Assembly (NCBI GenBank): GCA_937860145.1
Contig: CALMBF010000021.1
Location: forward strand, 1-34,480
Direction of reading: 5' to 3'
Length of the DNA stretch: 34,480 nt
DNA from: an uncultured Geobacter sp.
GTDB taxonomy: Bacteria > Desulfobacterota > Desulfuromonadia > Geobacterales > DSM-12255
Under the pieces are notes generated by a model that saw nothing but the letters and a program-made list of their open reading frames with translations, was not told the origin of the DNA and ran no database searches. A program made the translations under genes and the position numbers. Within the stretch, counting starts at the first letter, position 1; every line of letters starts with the position of its first letter. This document shows positions 27,147-34,480 of the stretch, piece after piece.

Positions 27147-29078
27147 ATGAAGACGACAAAACAGTTCCAGACCGAAGTGCAGAAACTGCTCGATCTGGTC
27201 ATCCACTCTCTCTACTCCAACCGGGACATTTTCCTGCGCGAGCTGATATCCAACGCTTCGGACGCCATCGACAAGGTCCGTTTCGAAGCCCATTCCAACG
27301 AGGCGCTCCTCGAGGGGAACAGCGACTGGAAGATCAAGCTGGTCCCGGACAAAGCGGCCGGCACCCTGACCATTGTCGACAACGGCATCGGCATGGGGAT
27401 GACCGAGGTGGAGGAGAATATCGGCACCATCGCCCGCTCCGGCACCAAGGCCTTCATGGATGCGCTGAAAGAGGCGAAGGAGAGCAACAATCCCGAGCTG
27501 ATCGGCCAGTTCGGCGTCGGTTTCTACTCATCCTTCATGGTCGCCGACAAGGTGACCCTCACCACCCGCAAGGCCGGTAGTCCTGCCGCCGGCTGCCGCT
27601 GGGAGTCCACCGGCGACGGCACCTACACCGTGGAAGAGTGTGAGAAGCCGACCCGCGGCACGGAGATCGTCCTCCACCTGAAGGAGGACATGAAGGAGTA
27701 CCTTGACGAGTGGAAGATCCGCTCCATCGTCAAGAAATACTCCGACTACGTCCAGTACCCGGTGGTCATGGTCATCACCCGCACCGAACCGGCGAAGGGG
27801 GTCGACGGCAAGGTGATCGAAGGTGGCGGTGAGATCGAGAAGACCACGGAAGAGACCCTCAACTCCATGAAGGCGATCTGGACCCGGCCCAAAAACGACA
27901 TCACCGACGAAGAGCACGAGGAGTTCTACAAGCATATCTCCCACGACTTCGACAAGCCGTTCCGCTCCATCCACTATGCCGCGGAAGGGGTCAGCGAATT
28001 CAAGGCCCTTCTCTACCTCCCGGCCCACAAGCCGTTCGACCTGTTCATGCAGGACCGCAAACGGGGGGTCCACCTCTACGTCAAGCGGGTCTTCATCACC
28101 GACAACTGCGAGGCGCTCCTCCCCGACTACCTCCGCTTCGTCCGCGGCGTGGTCGACTCCAGCGACCTCCCCCTGAACGTCTCCCGGGAGATCCTCCAGG
28201 AGGACGTGCAGATCAGGCGGATCCAGAAGAGCCTGGTGGGGAAGATCCTCTCCACCCTGGCGGAGATCAAGGAGAAGGAATTCGAAGAGTACCTGAAGTT
28301 CTACGGCGAGTTCGGGCCGGTGCTGAAGGAGGGGCTCCACTTCGACTATACCAACAAGGAGAAGCTGCAGGACCTGGTGCTGTTCGAGAGTACGGCAACC
28401 GAGGCGGGCAGGCCCGTCTCCCTGAAGGAGTACACCGAGAGGATGCCGGAGGGGCAGAAGGAGATCTACTTCATCACCGGCACCAGCCGGGAGATGGTCG
28501 CCAACTCACCCCTCCTGGAGGCGTTCCGGAGCAAGGGGTACGAAGTCCTCTTCCTCACCGACCCGGTTGACGAGTGGGTGGTCCAGGCTCTCACCGAGTA
28601 CGACGGCAAGAAGCTGAAGGCGGTCGACCGGGGGGATATAGAACTGGAGAGCGAGGAGGAGAAGAAGGCCAGCGAAGAGAAGAAGAAGGAGCAGCAGGAG
28701 CAGTACAAGGGGCTCCTGGAGTTCATCAAGGGGAAACTGGAGGAGAACGTCAAGGAGGTCCGCTTCTCCAGCCGCCTGACCGAGAGCGCCTGCTGCCTGG
28801 TGGCTGACGAATACGGCCTGAACGCCAACATGGAACGGATCATGAAGGCCATGAACCAGGAGGTGCCGAAATCGAAGCGGATCCTGGAATTGAACCCCAA
28901 TCACCCGATCGTCCAGGTTCTGGAGGAGATGTACGCCGCGGACAACACCAATCCCCGCCTGGCCGACTACTGCGGGCTGCTCCTCGACCAGGCGCTCCTG
29001 ACCGAAGGGTCACCGATCAAGGATCCGCTCAAGTTCACTCGGCTGGTCTCCGAGCTGATGGTCAAGGCCAAGGGGTAA
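27147..29078 (+). CDS. htpG: Hsp90-family molecular chaperone HtpG
   Basis: HtpG is the bacterial Hsp90, an ATP-driven dimeric chaperone in the cytoplasm. The 643-residue protein has the GHKL ATPase motifs: [12 protein letters not shown] (Glu32, Asn36), DNGIGM (78-83) and the lid glycine motif GQFGVGFYS (120-128). The middle-domain catalytic-loop region includes [18 protein letters not shown] charged Lys/Glu-rich stretch near residues 500-525 joins the middle and C-terminal domains. As in other bacterial forms there is no EEVD tail. AAAGGAG precedes the ATG by about 11 bases. It is flanked by kinase genes on the opposite strand and followed by a strong hairpin terminator, so it is monocistronic. 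Confidence 0.98.
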   Translation: MKTTKQFQTEVQKLLDLVIHSLYSNRDIFLRELISNASDAIDKVRFEAHSNEALLEGNSDWKIKLVPDKAAGTLTIVDNGIGMGMTEVEENIGTIARSGTKAFMDALKEAKESNNPELIGQFGVGFYSSFMVADKVTLTTRKAGSPAAGCRWESTGDGTYTVEECEKPTRGTEIVLHLKEDMKEYLDEWKIRSIVKKYSDYVQYPVVMVITRTEPAKGVDGKVIEGGGEIEKTTEETLNSMKAIWTRPKNDITDEEHEEFYKHISHDFDKPFRSIHYAAEGVSEFKALLYLPAHKPFDLFMQDRKRGVHLYVKRVFITDNCEALLPDYLRFVRGVVDSSDLPLNVSREILQEDVQIRRIQKSLVGKILSTLAEIKEKEFEEYLKFYGEFGPVLKEGLHFDYTNKEKLQDLVLFESTATEAGRPVSLKEYTERMPEGQKEIYFITGTSREMVANSPLLEAFRSKGYEVLFLTDPVDEWVVQALTEYDGKKLKAVDRGDIELESEEEKKASEEKKKEQQEQYKGLLEFIKGKLEENVKEVRFSSRLTESACCLVADEYGLNANMERIMKAMNQEVPKSKRILELNPNHPIVQVLEEMYAADNTNPRLADYCGLLLDQALLTEGSPIKDPLKFTRLVSELMVKAKG

Positions 29079-29101
29079 CCGCCTCTACCGTCCCCGGGTA
29101 C

Positions 29102-29137
29102 CACGAAGGGGGAGAGCCTTGGCTCTCCCCCTTCGTG
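29102..29137. terminator. Terminator between convergent htpG and response regulator
   Basis: A perfect 17-bp dyad (CACGAAGGGGGAGAGCC and its complement, two-base centre). The plus-strand tail is CTTGTCGTTC, so it is a strong stem with a modest T-tract; it probably serves both converging genes. Confidence 0.85.
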
Positions 29138-29168
29138 CTTGTCGTTCACCCCATCCGTTCCACCACGG

Positions 29169-29582
29169 TCACCGCACTCCGACACGGTCCAGAATCCCGC
29201 GCAGTGCCCCCTCCTTCAGGGGTTTGTAACAGTAGTCGATGATCCCGAGACGCCGGCACGACTCCTTGTCTCCCGCGTCCTCCGACGATGTCAGGACAAG
29301 CACCGGGAGATCCGAGGTCCTGGCATCCTCCCTGATCCTTTTCAATACCTCGATACCGTCGATCCTCGGCAGGCGCAGGTCGAGGATCACCAGATCGGGG
29401 ACGCCCCCCTCCCCTCCGGCGGCATCAGAGAGCAGGTCGAGGGCCTCCCTGCCGTCACGGGCAACGGACACCCTCTTCAACCCGACCTTCCGCAGAACCC
29501 ACATGGCCAGGAATTCGTCGTCGGGATTGTCTTCGACCAGCAGCACCCTGAAGTCTGCCAGCAGCGCCCCCTGCTCCGTCAT
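29169..29582 (-). CDS. Single-domain response regulator
   Basis: A 137-residue CheY-like receiver with no output domain. The phospho-acceptor is Asp68 (VILDLRLPRIDG), with acidic Glu17/Asp18 (VEDNPDDE), Thr98 (VLTSSED) and Lys120 (YCYKPLKEG). The VEDNPDDEFL type is common in regulators paired with PAS-rich hybrid-like kinases. Its ATG overlaps the stop of the upstream kinase gene (ATGA), so the two are translationally coupled and the kinase is its likely partner. The output must be through protein contact or a downstream relay not in the window. Confidence 0.95.
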   Translation of the reverse strand: MTEQGALLADFRVLLVEDNPDDEFLAMWVLRKVGLKRVSVARDGREALDLLSDAAGGEGGVPDLVILDLRLPRIDGIEVLKRIREDARTSDLPVLVLTSSEDAGDKESCRRLGIIDYCYKPLKEGALRGILDRVGVR

Positions 29583-32200
29583 CGTTTCTCTCCCAGGGTA
29601 AAGAAGAACGTAGCCCCTTTGCCGACGGCCGATTCAGCCCAGATGTGCCCTCCGTGACGTTCGATGATCCTTTTCACCGTTGCCAGCCCGAGGCCCATGC
29701 CCGGGAACTCCACGTGCTGGTGAAGGCGCTGGAACGGCGCATAGAGCTTTTCGGCATAGCTCATGTCGAAGCCGGCGCCGTTGTCCCGCACGAAGTACGC
29801 CGTGGTACCGGCATCATCACAGACACCGAATTCGATGCGGGCCCGGGGGGTCGTGCCGGTATACTTGAAGGCGTTGCCGATCAGGTTGTCCAGGCAGATT
29901 TCCATCAGGCTCGCATCGGCGACGGCCGTGATGCCCGGGGCAACGACCGGAACCACCTGGCGTTCCGGGTCCTCGGCACGGAGCATCGCCAGCTTCCTCT
30001 CTGCCATTTCGCTCAGGTCCACCTGCCTGAGGGAGAGCTCCATCCGGGAAAGCCGGCTCAGCATGAGGATCGAATCGACAACCGTCTGCAGTTGCCTGCT
30101 GGCGGCCTCTATCCGGGCCGCCATGAATGCCGTCGTTTCCCCCGCTTCCTGGCAGACCTCGCCGAGGATCGAACTGAACCCCTGCAGGCGAACGATGGGA
30201 GCCCGGAGCTCATGGGATACGGCGTAGCAGAAGCTGGCGAGCTCCTCGTTGCTCTTTTCCAGGTCGGCGGTCCGTTCCGCGACGAGCTGCTCCAGCTGCT
30301 CGTTCAGGGCACGGACCGCTCGCTGCGCCTCGGCCAGATCGGTCACGTCAACCGTGTAGCCGGCAAGAAGCGGCGGGCGCCCCTCGAGAAAGATCGGGAA
30401 CTTGAAGGTCTTGTAGCTGTTCCCCTCGAACTCTTCGTCGATCTCCACGGGGACACCGTCACGGAGGACCTTCCGGTCGTCCGCCACCATCTTCCTGGCG
30501 AACTCTTCCGGGAAGAGCTCTTCCATGCTCCTGCCGAGAATCTGTTCGACGGGTCTACCGAGCAGTTTTTCGAAATTTCTGCTCACCCTGATCGCCCTCA
30601 TGTTCTCGTCCTTGAAAAAGACATAGACCGGGCTGTACTCGAGGAACAGGTTGAAAATGGCCTCCTCCCGCCTGAGGGCGACCTCGATATCCTTGCGCTT
30701 GGTGATATCCCGTGACGCCCCGAAGAGCAGCAGTTCGCCGGATGAATCGCCCGCTTCGCACGTGCAGACCTCGTGGATCCAGCGGATCTCCCCGTCCTTC
30801 CTGACGATTCTGAACTCATCGCGGCTGCTCTCTCCCGGAGCGAGGTCCTGCAGCCGTTTACCGATCCTCCCCGCATCATCGGGATGCACGATGGGCAACC
30901 AGCACCCCTGGGCCATGATCTCATCGGGGGTGTAGCCGCTGATCGTTTCGATCGCACCAGCCAGCCACTGGACCCTGAACGGCCGGTCGCCGCTGCGGCG
31001 GCAGGCATAGACATAGTCTGAGGTAAGGGTGGAAAAGTGCCGGTAGCGCTCCTCGCTCTCCGCAAGCACCTTCTCGGTCCGCTTCCGTTCGGTGATATCC
31101 CTGATGACGCTGAAATAGACCTGTTTCCCTTCGTACTCCAGCAGCCGGCAATTGATCTCGACCGGCATGAACGAACCTTCCTTGCGCCGGTGTGCGGACT
31201 CGAAAACGGCGCCCCCCTCCCCACGGACCTTCTGCAGACGGGCGGGGACCATGGCGGCATACTCGGGGGGATCCAGCTGGGTGATATGCAGGGCCAGGAG
31301 TTCATCCCTGGCATATCCCAGGCGGGTGTAGCCGGCCTTGTTGACGTCGATGAAATACCCATCCATGTCGAGGATGAAGATGGCGTCCAGTGCCGAGTCG
31401 AACAGGTTGCGATACTTGAGCTCGCTGTCGATGAGCCGTCTCTCCGTCCGCTTCCGTTCCGTGATGTCCTGGATGGTGCCGATCATCCTGAAAGGGTTCC
31501 CCTGTTCGTCGCAGGAGAACTCTCCCGTACCGTACACCCAGCACTCCTGGCCGTCGCAGGGGCGGATGATCCGGTACTCCATGTCGAACCACCGGACGTC
31601 TTCCAGGAGCGAGGCAAAATACCGCTCCATCTCGGTGCGGCACTCCGGGTGGATCAGCTCCAGCCAGGAACCAAGGGTCCTGGGATAGCTCCCGTCGATG
31701 CCGAAGATACGGTCCATCTCCCGGGAGCTCGCCCAGCAGTCCTTCACGAGATCGTAGTCATAAACCCCCAGGTTGCCGATACGCTGGGCTTCCCTCAGCA
31801 GAGTCTCCTTGTCGCTGAGGGCCCGGGCAGCCTGGACCCGCTCGGTCACATCGTGCATGACACAGAAGACATGTTCCCGCCCGGTGGCGGCGAACTCGAC
31901 GACGCGACGGGTCCCGTCCCTGCGGGTGATCGTGAGCTCCCGGGAGACGGGGAAACCGGCTGCCCTGTCCTGCTCGAAATGTTCCCGCATGGCGGCGTGG
32001 TCCGGACCGAAAAGGTTGAGCAACCACCGGCTGAAGGTAGTCAGTTCACTCCGCTGATACCCGGTGAGGTGTTCCGCGGCCCTGTTGCAGAAAAGGGCGT
32101 CACCATCGATCAAGACTGCCGCAATGGGGATCTCTTCCACCAGGGAGAGGAGGAGTTCGCGGCTGAGGCCGGAAACTTCGTGGGGAGGGAAACCGTTCAT
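29579..32200 (-). CDS. Soluble histidine kinase with five PAS domains
   Basis: An 873-residue kinase without membrane segments. Five PAS/PAC units follow one another at about 20-125, 135-255, 265-385, 395-520 and 525-640; three of the junctions repeat the DITERKRTE type of linker. They are followed by HisKA (SFCYAVSHELRAPIVRLQGF) and HATPase with NLIGNAFKYT, DNGAGFDMSY and GMGLGLATV. I chose the ATG at 32200; a TTG at 32248 would add 16 residues. A TTGACG-N16-TATCAT promoter lies just upstream. The signal sensed is unknown; no heme- or flavin-binding motif is obvious to me. The stop overlaps the response regulator start. Confidence 0.93.
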   Translation of the reverse strand: MNGFPPHEVSGLSRELLLSLVEEIPIAAVLIDGDALFCNRAAEHLTGYQRSELTTFSRWLLNLFGPDHAAMREHFEQDRAAGFPVSRELTITRRDGTRRVVEFAATGREHVFCVMHDVTERVQAARALSDKETLLREAQRIGNLGVYDYDLVKDCWASSREMDRIFGIDGSYPRTLGSWLELIHPECRTEMERYFASLLEDVRWFDMEYRIIRPCDGQECWVYGTGEFSCDEQGNPFRMIGTIQDITERKRTERRLIDSELKYRNLFDSALDAIFILDMDGYFIDVNKAGYTRLGYARDELLALHITQLDPPEYAAMVPARLQKVRGEGGAVFESAHRRKEGSFMPVEINCRLLEYEGKQVYFSVIRDITERKRTEKVLAESEERYRHFSTLTSDYVYACRRSGDRPFRVQWLAGAIETISGYTPDEIMAQGCWLPIVHPDDAGRIGKRLQDLAPGESSRDEFRIVRKDGEIRWIHEVCTCEAGDSSGELLLFGASRDITKRKDIEVALRREEAIFNLFLEYSPVYVFFKDENMRAIRVSRNFEKLLGRPVEQILGRSMEELFPEEFARKMVADDRKVLRDGVPVEIDEEFEGNSYKTFKFPIFLEGRPPLLAGYTVDVTDLAEAQRAVRALNEQLEQLVAERTADLEKSNEELASFCYAVSHELRAPIVRLQGFSSILGEVCQEAGETTAFMAARIEAASRQLQTVVDSILMLSRLSRMELSLRQVDLSEMAERKLAMLRAEDPERQVVPVVAPGITAVADASLMEICLDNLIGNAFKYTGTTPRARIEFGVCDDAGTTAYFVRDNGAGFDMSYAEKLYAPFQRLHQHVEFPGMGLGLATVKRIIERHGGHIWAESAVGKGATFFFTLGEKR

Positions 32201-32252
32201 AATCTCTGCCGACACCGTCCGCAACGCGAAATAAATAAATTCTAACAATCAC

Positions 32253-32280
32253 ATGATAACGCAGCATCAAACAACGTCAA
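32253..32280 (-). promoter_or_regulatory. Predicted promoter of the PAS kinase-regulator pair
   Basis: On the minus strand TTGACG, 16 bases, TATCAT, about 50 bases upstream of the kinase ATG. Confidence 0.55.
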
Positions 32281-32400
32281 CAGAATTAATTCGCAAAACC
32301 GCCCGCGCTTCGCTCCTGACGCAGGAGGAGAGAGGGGGGGAGTGGAGGACGCCCCCCTGCGGCAGGGCAGGAACTCATGGAGGAGAGGAATGTCTGGCAG

Positions 32401-32643
32401 CTATTTCTTTGGCAGGAGGCAGTAGTGGAGTCCGTTGACATCCGGAAGGGGCTTTTGCCGTATCTCGCGGCGCTCCGGCCCGTCGTAGTCACCCCCGTCG
32501 CCCCGGATCGCGTCGACGCCGATCCTGGCCCAGCCAGCCCCCCGCCGGAACGCCAGGATCCTGTTTTCGGCAATCAGCCGCCTGAGCTCCCGCGCATCGA
32601 CCCTTTCAATACTGTCGAACTCGGACAGGGCAAAAATCTTCAT
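32401..32643 (-). CDS. Small conserved-looking protein of unknown function
   Basis: An 80-residue protein with an excellent ribosome site (AGAGGAGG, six bases to the ATG), which supports real translation. It starts MKIFALSEFDSIERVDAREL and continues RRLIAENRILAFRRGAGWARIGVD, then a Gly/Asp-rich GDGGDYDGPERRE segment. I recall similar short proteins in Geobacter genomes but no function. The pattern (a small alpha/beta unit and a basic-acidic tail) would fit a binding or adaptor protein. It stands alone between the methyltransferase and the PAS kinase, 101 bases from the former. The gap after it (32249-32400) holds a short CTCCTG/CAGGAG dyad but no clear terminator. Confidence 0.7.
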   Translation of the reverse strand: MKIFALSEFDSIERVDARELRRLIAENRILAFRRGAGWARIGVDAIRGDGGDYDGPERREIRQKPLPDVNGLHYCLLPKK

Positions 32644-32744
32644 GATCGGCCTCCTCTGTCACGACGTGTGGCATAAAGTTTAATGCAACAGTTTTAAATT
32701 TACACTAGTCAAAAATAGAACAGGTAGGGGTGGAGAAGGGGACG

Positions 32745-33761
32745 TTACGCCCGGCAGGCAACGAGAGCGTGGGAGAGGGAAGGGAGCGCCAGGGAGCGGC
32801 AGACGCCGAAACCGGCCCCTGACAGCATCCCGGCCGTTTCGGCAAGGGTGTAGGTCCGGCCGTTGTAGGTGTTGACCAGCATGTGCAGATCGTACAGGGC
32901 GCCGAAGGGGTTGCCGTCGGTGAAAAAATCGTGGATCACCACCCTGCCGTCGCGGGCGACCAGCTCACCCAGGTCGGCAAGCATGGCAACAACCTCGTAC
33001 CGGTCATAACAGTGGATGAAATTCGACAGGAGCAGGAGGTCCGCGGTACCCCGGTACCTGCCGGCAACTTCCCGGCGCTCGGCGGGGTCCAGCAGGTTGC
33101 ACGGACAGAGGGTGACCGCATCGTCCTCCCCCGGCCCGGTCACCACGGTCAGCACGTCTCCCAGATCGCAGGCAAGGGCGCGCCACCCGGGATAGCGCCC
33201 CAGGAAACTCTTCAGGTAGGTGCCGTCCCCGGCGCCGGCGTCGATGACGAACCCCGTCGGCGACACGGTGCCGAGGGCGTCCCACAGCTCCCGGGACCTG
33301 ACGGCCGCCGCCTCGTGCATGGCACGGTGGAACAGGCCGAGCCGCTCCCGGTACACCTCCGGAGGATGCTCCTCCACCACGCTCCCCTGGCCTGCCGTCA
33401 GCTGGTCTCCCAGGGTTTCCCAGCGGCGCTGCAGCTGGCGCTCGAACGCCAGCACCCCCCGCTGGCAGAGTTCGCTCTCCCGGCTGAGGTAGGTGGCTGC
33501 GAAGGGGGAGAGCCGGAGCACCCCGTCACGCTCCTCAATGAGCCCGGAGCCTGCAAGCTGCCGGACGAACCGCTCTCCCTCCCGCGCCTTCATCCCCGTG
33601 ATCTCCAGGAGCGCTTCCAAGGTGCAGGGGGAGTCTGTGAGCGCATCGATGATGCCGCAGTCAACAGCCGCCATGACCACGGCAAGTTGCCGGTAGCCGG
33701 TGATCATGGCGCAGAACCCTGCGTAGTCGCCAGCCGCCGGCGGCGGGTTCAGGATCTCCAC
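32745..33761 (-). CDS. SAM-dependent methyltransferase, O-methyltransferase family 2 type
   Basis: A 338-residue protein with the two-part layout of family-2 O-methyltransferases: an N-terminal winged-helix dimerisation domain (about 15-95; CGIIDALTDSPCTLEALLEITGM) and a Rossmann methyltransferase domain with the SAM loop VIDAGAGDGTYL (172-183), the acidic ALACDLGDV and LLLLSNFIHCYDRYE. Relatives methylate hydroxyls or other groups in pigments, quinones and natural products; the substrate cannot be told from the sequence. It starts at a GTG preceded by GAGGGGGGG, 16 bases after the nudC stop, so it is probably co-transcribed with nudC. Confidence 0.88.
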   Translation of the reverse strand: MEILNPPPAAGDYAGFCAMITGYRQLAVVMAAVDCGIIDALTDSPCTLEALLEITGMKAREGERFVRQLAGSGLIEERDGVLRLSPFAATYLSRESELCQRGVLAFERQLQRRWETLGDQLTAGQGSVVEEHPPEVYRERLGLFHRAMHEAAAVRSRELWDALGTVSPTGFVIDAGAGDGTYLKSFLGRYPGWRALACDLGDVLTVVTGPGEDDAVTLCPCNLLDPAERREVAGRYRGTADLLLLSNFIHCYDRYEVVAMLADLGELVARDGRVVIHDFFTDGNPFGALYDLHMLVNTYNGRTYTLAETAGMLSGAGFGVCRSLALPSLSHALVACRA

Positions 33762-33777
33762 GGCAGGCGTCCCCCCC

Positions 33778-34480
33778 TCACCACGCTGCGCCCGTCATGT
33801 AGCGGTCGATGATCCACCGGGCAATGCTGCGCCGGGAGGGGAATCCCGGTGGCGGCTCCTGCCGGCTGAACCAGCGGGCATCCTCCAGCTCGGTTTCATC
33901 CACCCGGATCTCACCGCCGGCGTACTCGGCAATGAAACCGGCCATCAGCTGGCTGGGGAAAGGCCAGCACTGGCTCCCCACGTACCGGACGTTTTTCACC
34001 GTGATCCCCGTCTCTTCCAGCACCTCCCGGGCGGCGCACTCCTCCAGGGACTCGCCGAAATCGAGGAAGCCGGCGACCAGGCTGTAACGCCCCGGCAGCC
34101 ATTCGCGTTTCCGCGCAAAGAGGAACTCCTCTCCCCGCCTCACCAGGATGATGCTGCAGGGGTGGAGGCAGGGGAAATGCTCGTGGCCGCAGCCGGCACA
34201 GCGCCGCCCCCAGCTCCCCGTCGTGGGGACGAGGCCGGCACCGCAGAGGGAGCAGAAGCGGCTCTCCTTCAGCCAGTAGAGGATCTGCTTCCCCATCCCC
34301 CCCAGGGTCAGGAGCAGGTCGTCAAGGCGATCCTCCACGGCGTTGAACGCCTCCTCCTGCCAGGGCGCGGGGACCTCGACCTTGCCGCTGACCGCAACGG
34401 CATAGAGCGGCTCCCCCTGCCAGAGCCCGATGCAGAGGGGTTCACGCCCCCCCTCGAGCCAGTCGGGCAGCCCGCCGTGG
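33778..34480 (-). CDS. nudC: NAD+/NADH diphosphatase NudC (N-terminus cut by window edge)
   Basis: NudC cleaves NADH or NAD to NMN and AMP and can remove NAD caps from RNA. The frame is open to the right edge, so the N-terminal part is missing; about 233 residues remain. It has the zinc ribbon (CSLCGAG ... RRCAGCGHEH), the Nudix box GFLDFGESLEECAAREVLEE with the following TGITV, and the family-specific SQCWPFPSQLM, where Pro of the usual SQPWPFP is replaced by Cys. This Cys change is a small oddity next to the NADH-specific motif. An internal GTG at 34338 is not the start, because NudC-like sequence continues upstream (GLWQGEPLYAVAVSG). Confidence 0.95.
   Translation of the reverse strand, partial: HGGLPDWLEGGREPLCIGLWQGEPLYAVAVSGKVEVPAPWQEEAFNAVEDRLDDLLLTLGGMGKQILYWLKESRFCSLCGAGLVPTTGSWGRRCAGCGHEHFPCLHPCSIILVRRGEEFLFARKREWLPGRYSLVAGFLDFGESLEECAAREVLEETGITVKNVRYVGSQCWPFPSQLMAGFIAEYAGGEIRVDETELEDARWFSRQEPPPGFPSRRSIARWIIDRYMTGAAW

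Overview
The window looks like chromosomal DNA of a Geobacteraceae-type bacterium (Desulfuromonadales/Geobacterales). Reasons: high GC; an LPS-type outer membrane (lptD, rfbD); PAS-rich histidine kinases; a trp locus with both TrpB1 and TrpB2; and palindromic intergenic repeats of a style I associate with Geobacter. This is inferred from gene content; no 16S gene is present. Most genes lie on the minus strand. The plus-strand genes are an alkylation-repair pair (ada/alkA fusion and ogt) and htpG.

Layout, left to right. 1-6.6 kb: secA (cut by the left edge), a secreted helical protein, a stand-alone phosphomannose-isomerase-type cupin, rfbD and lptD. 6.6-9 kb: folC and accD. 9-12.3 kb: trpA, a small lytic transglycosylase-like protein, a repeat cluster and trpB. 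12.5-15.9 kb: a hypothetical protein, a decayed gene, and the plus-strand ada-alkA/ogt pair. 16-17.5 kb: a secreted six-Asp-box sialidase-like protein. 18-24.6 kb: trpF, trpB2, trpC, trpD, trpG, trpE (transcribed E-G-D-C-B2-F). 24.7-29.1 kb: a Cache/PAS histidine kinase divergent from htpG. 29.2-32.2 kb: a five-PAS histidine kinase overlapping a single-domain response regulator. 32.4-34.5 kb: an 80-residue conserved-looking protein, a family-2 methyltransferase and nudC (cut by the right edge).

The trp locus is the most interesting part. The full chorismate-to-tryptophan pathway is present, but the genes are not packed as in a classical operon. Related palindromic elements of about 115-136 bp sit directly on or against the stop codons of trpE, trpG, trpB2 and trpB. 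A canonical intrinsic terminator with eight Us lies between trpD and trpC, and another large hairpin with a T-rich tail lies between trpC and trpB2. A strong terminator closes trpF. trpB and trpA, normally adjacent, are separated by a repeat cluster, a consensus promoter with an A-tract UP element and an unrelated transglycosylase gene. No Trp-codon leader peptide is seen before trpE. The arrangement suggests that expression of individual trp genes is set by RNA structure or processing between cistrons, and that trpA is transcribed separately from trpB. This is a hypothesis.

Other points worth attention: a module of two near-identical 19-23 bp palindromes flanking a hairpin upstream of the sialidase-like gene; a probably leaderless folC transcript; and a pseudogene whose stop codon abuts the ribosome binding site of the next gene.
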